Source: Streptomyces sp. DH5 | GTDB taxonomy: Bacteria > Actinomycetota > Actinomycetes > Streptomycetales > Streptomycetaceae | NCBI RefSeq assembly: GCF_020873915.1 | Contig: NZ_JAHWGP010000037.1 | Coordinates: 19,450-83,449, forward strand | DNA length: 64,000 nucleotides | Direction: 5' to 3' | Shown: positions 61,228 to 64,000 of the stretch, piece by piece | Position numbering within the stretch: position 1 is the stretch's first letter | Layout: each line of letters starts with the position of its first letter | The notes under the pieces: generated by a model | Told to the model about the DNA's origin: nothing | What the model saw: only the letters and a program-made list of their open reading frames with translations | Databases searched by the model: none | Position numbers and translations under genes: made by a program

Positions 61228-61386
61228 CACCGGGAGCGAGGGAGTCGTCCTACCGTGAGGAGCACCGCGGCAGTATGCAAGGTGACTGTCCCGGTGCGGA
61301 CGGTGCGGTGTACGGGCGTACGGGCGTGACGTGGCCGTGCTGTCGCCGGTTCGTCCTCGGGACAAGGAACAGGGTGGTGGTACGGC

Positions 61387-62259
61387 ATGGCGGCACAACC
61401 GGGTGCGGGGGTTCCCACGAGCGGCGAGGCGGACGGCACGGACGAGGTCGCGGACCTGTTCCGGGCGCTCGGCCGACAGATCAAGGTGGCCCGGGAGCGG
61501 GCCGGACTGAGCCAGAAGGAGCTGGGCGACCGGCTCGGGTACGGGGAGGAGACGATCTCGTCGGTCGAGCGGGCGCGGCGGACGCCCCAGCCGGAGCTGC
61601 TGGTGGCGGTGGACCGGTTGCTGGAGTGCGGGGGCCTGTTGGCCTCGGCGGCGGAGGATGTGGAGCGGGCGAAGACGCGGCGGCGGGTGCGGCATCCGGA
61701 GTGGTTCCGGGACTATGCGCGCTTGGAGGCTGAGGCGGTTGAGCTGCGCTACTTCGCCAACCAGGCAGTGCCCGGCTTGTTCCAGACCCCGGACTACGCC
61801 CGTGCCGTCTTCGCCAGCCGACAGCCGTACTTCGACGAGGAGACCATCGAACAGCGCGTAGCCGCGAGGATGGATCGGCAGGGGCTGATGACACGGTGGC
61901 CACCACCGACCGTGAGCGCCACCATCCAGGAAAGCATTCTGCGACACCCCTTCGGCGGGCCGGACGTACAGCGTGGACAGCTGGAACAGCTACTGCGGGT
62001 GGGACGTTTGCGCCACGTGGAGATCCAAGTCATGCCGACCGCAAGTGAGGAACATGCAGGCATGGGCGGGCCGTTCACGCTGCTCACCCCGAAAGGCAAG
62101 CCGCAGGTGGCCTATCTGGAGGTCCAGCACATCAGCCGCCTCATCACTGACCAGGAAGAGGTGCGCATCCTGGCCGCAAAACATGGCAGCATCCGAGGAC
62201 AGGCGCTCACCCCACGCGAGTCCCTGCGCCTGATCGAGAAGATGCTGGGAGACCTATGA
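61387..62259 (+). CDS. XRE-family regulator with DUF5753
   Basis: A 290-aa protein. Residues 25-85 are an XRE helix-turn-helix (LGRQIKVARERAGLSQKELGDRLGYGEETISSVERARRTP) and residues 105-285 are DUF5753 (VELRYFANQAVPGLFQTPDYARAVF, GQLEQLLRVGRLRHVEIQVMP). Such regulators come with a DUF397 protein, here overlapping by 4 nt, and often with a divergent HATPase, of which only a fragment remains. They influence development and antibiotic production in S. coelicolor, for example the WhiJ family. Confidence 0.94.
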   Translation: MAAQPGAGVPTSGEADGTDEVADLFRALGRQIKVARERAGLSQKELGDRLGYGEETISSVERARRTPQPELLVAVDRLLECGGLLASAAEDVERAKTRRRVRHPEWFRDYARLEAEAVELRYFANQAVPGLFQTPDYARAVFASRQPYFDEETIEQRVAARMDRQGLMTRWPPPTVSATIQESILRHPFGGPDVQRGQLEQLLRVGRLRHVEIQVMPTASEEHAGMGGPFTLLTPKGKPQVAYLEVQHISRLITDQEEVRILAAKHGSIRGQALTPRESLRLIEKMLGDL

Positions 62260-62456
62260 ACACCGAACAGCCCGCACAGCTCAACTGGTTCAAGAGCAGC
62301 TACAGCGGCGACGAGGGCGGCGAGTGCGTCGAGGTCGCCGCTGATGCGACCGCCATACACGTACGGGACTCCAAGGACCGCGGCGGCCCCCAGCTCGCGT
62401 TCGCGCCTAGTGCCTGGGCCGGGTTTGTCGTAAACCTCGGGCGGAATCGAACCTGA
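62256..62456 (+). CDS. DUF397 protein
   Basis: A 66-aa protein with the signature WFKSSYSGDEGGECVEVA and AIHVRDSKDRGGPQLAF. DUF397 proteins are partners or antagonists of the XRE/DUF5753 regulator encoded just upstream, with a toxin-antitoxin-like relationship proposed. The ATG overlaps the regulator stop. Confidence 0.94.
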   Translation: MNTEQPAQLNWFKSSYSGDEGGECVEVAADATAIHVRDSKDRGGPQLAFAPSAWAGFVVNLGRNRT

Positions 62457-62480
62457 CCGGCCCGCCCGAGGTCACGACAC

Positions 62481-62760
62481 TCAGGCCTCGTGACGCGGCA
62501 CCTCCCCCGGCGGCGGGTTCAGCACGGTCCGGTACTCGCCGCCGGTTGCCCGGGCATGCGCCATGCGGTCGTAGACGTCGAGGATGAGGTCCTTGGTGCG
62601 GTAGGCGCCACAAAGAGCCTCCTCCCGCTTCCTGACCGTGGGGAACGTGTCCATCACGTAGTCCACGTCCGCACGGTCGAGCCCATAGACGTGGAAGAGG
62701 GCCGCATCCAGCTCCGCGCGGAGGAGTTCGCGACGCTCGTCGTTCCAACGGAAGGGTGAA
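62481..62760 (-). pseudogene. C-terminal tail of a large DNA methylase, cut by the IS element
   Basis: The minus strand from about 62759 reads SPFRWNDERRELLRAELDAALFHVYGL and DVDYVMDTFPTVRKREEALCG, then YRTKDLILDVYDRMA and a stop at 62481. This is the usual end of Eco57I/class I-type restriction-modification methylases of over 1000 aa. Everything upstream is lost at the IS3 boundary near 62761. The 61-aa frame starting at 62666 is not a gene in itself. Confidence 0.7.
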
Positions 62761-63876
62761 CCGTTCCGGGTTCGATAGAGACTCGATTCCGTGAAAGGAT
62801 CGAGTCATGGCACGCCCTTCCTCCTATCCCGTTGAGCTGCGCAAACGAGCGGTCCGTATGGTCGCCGAGGTGCGCGGTGACTATCCGAACGAGTCGGCCG
62901 CCGTGAGGGCGGTCGCCCAAAAACTCGGGATCGGTTCGGCCGAGACCCTGCGGAACTGGGTGAAGCGGGACGAGATCGACTCCGGGAAGCGTCCGGGGAC
63001 GACCACGGAGGAGTCCGCGCAGATCAAGGCGATGAAGAAGGAGATCGCCGAGCTGAAGCGGGCGAACGACATCCTGAAGGCCGCGGCGAGTTTCTTCGCA
63101 GCCGAGCTCGACCGGCCACACACACGCTCGTAGCGTTCATCGACGAGTACCGGGCCCGCTTCGGCGGTGTCGAGCCGATCTGCCGCGTGCTCACCGAGCA
63201 CGACTGCAAGATCGCCCCCTCCACCTACTACGCCCACCACAAACGACTCCGGGCCCCGTCGGCCCGCACCGTCCGCGACGCCGAGTTGAAGCCGCTCATC
63301 CAGCAGATCTTCGAGTCCAACTACCGCGTTTACGGAGCCAGGAAAGTCTGGCGTGAGCTGCATCGCCAGGGCCACATCGTGGCCCGGTGCACCGTCGAAC
63401 GCCTGATGCGCGAACTCGGCGTCACCGGCGCCGTCCGTGGGAAGAAGATCATCACCACGATCCCGGATAGTTCCGTGGAGCGGGCGCCGGACCTGCTGGA
63501 CCGCAACTTCGTCGCGCCGGCCCCGAACCGCTGTTGGGTCGCAGACTTCACCCACGTCAGCACCTGGTCGGGAGTGGTCTACGTCGCGTTCGTCGTGGAC
63601 ACCTTCTCCCGCCGCATCGTCGGCTGGTCCGCCGCCCTCTCGAAGGAGACACGGCTCGTCCTGGATGCCCTGGACATGGCCCTGTGGCAACGCGACCGCG
63701 ACGAACAGCCTTACCAGCGGGGCGAGTTGATACATCACTCCGATGCCGGATCGCAATACACGAGTTTCCGGCTCGCCGAGCACCTGGACGCCGCTGGCAT
63801 CGCGGCCTCGATCGGCTCGGTCGGCGACGCCTACGACAACCCCTCATGGAGTCCACGATCGGCCTGTTCAAAACCA
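62761..63876 (+). mobile_element. IS3-family insertion sequence, 3' truncated
   Basis: Contains orfA and orfB of an IS3 element. The left edge abuts the methylase fragment. The 8-bp arms GACTCGAT/ATCGAGTC (62780-62787, 62799-62806) just before the orfA ATG can form a hairpin that would mask its start. The right end is missing: homology stops after LFKT at about 63876. Confidence 0.8.
62807..63133 (+). CDS. IS3 transposase OrfA
   Basis: A 108-aa OrfA: helix-turn-helix (SSYPVELRKRAVRMVAEVRG, GIGSAETLRNWVKRDEID) and a C-terminal leucine-zipper-like helix (ESAQIKAMKKEIAELKRANDILKAAASFFAAELD). In IS3 elements it is made alone and also fused to OrfB by -1 frameshifting. The -1 frame is open through the overlap here, so the fusion would have been possible. 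Complete as a protein, but the element is defective. Confidence 0.92.
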   Translation: MARPSSYPVELRKRAVRMVAEVRGDYPNESAAVRAVAQKLGIGSAETLRNWVKRDEIDSGKRPGTTTEESAQIKAMKKEIAELKRANDILKAAASFFAAELDRPHTRS

Positions 63877-63886
63877 GGGTCTTTGA
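63118..63886 (+). pseudogene. IS3 transposase OrfB, frameshifted before the catalytic Glu
   Basis: Reads THTLVAFIDEYRARFGGVEP, the HTH_21 region (YRVYGARKVWRELHRQG), then the DDE core with Asp in CWVADFTHV and Asp in IHHSDAGSQYTS. After SVGDAYDN one base is missing near 63841: the next codons should read ALMESTIGLFKT, and MESTIGLFKT is found in another frame. The catalytic Glu is thus out of frame, and the C-terminal 40 or so residues are absent. Transposition from this copy is not possible. Confidence 0.85.
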
Positions 63887-64000
63887 GAAGTGCCGAGGTG
63901 GGCGGGTTCGCCCGCTGAGCACCGGATGTGACGGCTTGTCGACTTCTGTCGGTGGGTGACCCTGGACGCAGAACAGGCATGGCCGCTGGTGATCATGTGG
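63877..64000. other. Unrelated sequence, possibly the edge of another insertion sequence
   Basis: The DNA after the broken IS3 element (starting AGGGTCTTTGAGAAGTGCCG) shows no homology to it and runs off the window. An ATG-containing frame may begin beyond the edge. It could be the left end of a second mobile element nested in the first; identity not established. Confidence 0.4.

Noticed and set aside
62481-62666. Independent 61-aa gene
   Set aside because: Its sequence continues upstream in frame as the tail of a large methylase, so it is a fragment.

Overview
The window is high-GC actinobacterial DNA and reads as Streptomyces. The evidence is third-position GC bias, frequent GTG starts, 4-nt stop/start overlaps, a xylanase/arabinofuranosidase pair of the S. 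lividans/S. coelicolor XlnA-AbfB type, XRE/DUF397 pairs, and many DUFs typical of the genus. No rRNA, tRNA, CRISPR array or replication origin was seen.

Layout. (1) 1-13.7 kb: the 3' end of an Eis-like acetyltransferase, a small conserved protein, divergent secreted xylanase (xlnA) and GH62 arabinofuranosidase, a TetR gene, then an abrupt junction near 5.94 kb. There a 5'-truncated ABC ATPase and a 5'-truncated sugar-binding protein meet head to head. An otherwise intact galactoside operon follows: two permeases, GH42, a DeoR regulator and GH36. (2) 14.0-16.7 kb: a zinc-starvation cluster of cysteine-free ribosomal proteins S14, L28, L33, L31 and S18 plus a COG0523 protein, arranged around a Zur-type box. 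(3) 16.7-30.9 kb: the most interesting part. Eleven co-directional minus-strand genes encode a FecBCDE-type metal-chelate importer, a 37-aa candidate precursor peptide, a leader-peptide-binding cyclodehydratase partner, a CocE/NonD hydrolase, a YcaO, a SagB-like dehydrogenase and a heterodimeric ABC transporter; a beta-propeller gene diverges from them. Two further Zur-type boxes precede the importer and the precursor. I interpret the locus as a zinc-regulated azol(in)e RiPP pathway, possibly making a peptide zincophore with its own uptake system.

(4) 31-34.7 kb: housekeeping and hypothetical genes, including a DEAD-box helicase. (5) 34.7-48.2 kb: a dormancy/stress island with an HPF-like protein, a PAS-PAS-SpoIIE-HATPase phosphatase, a cyclic-nucleotide-binding-like protein, a universal stress protein, a flavodoxin, DUF4389, DUF1876, a DUF1918-HTH-PPOX fusion and an MpaB-like oxygenase. 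It also holds a partly decayed persulfide-detoxification module (CsoR-family repressor, rhodaneses, TauE, broken MBL-rhodanese) with three CsoR-type operators. Four copies of a GGGMCNNNCGGCCC motif occur upstream of island genes. (6) 48.2-54.5 kb: a large secreted alpha-amylase, VanZ, and a two-component system. (7) 54.5-64 kb: a mosaic accessory region with a decayed regulator, a CoiA-like nuclease lacking a normal start, a WXG/ESX-type secreted-protein module flanked by two copies of the 5' end of an ATPase gene, an XRE/DUF397 pair, a DNA-methylase tail and an IS3 element that is itself broken.

The zinc theme joins regions 2 and 3: zinc-free ribosomal proteins spare zinc while region 3 appears built to scavenge it. 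Regions 1 and 6 are secreted plant-polysaccharide degradation, typical of a soil saprophyte.
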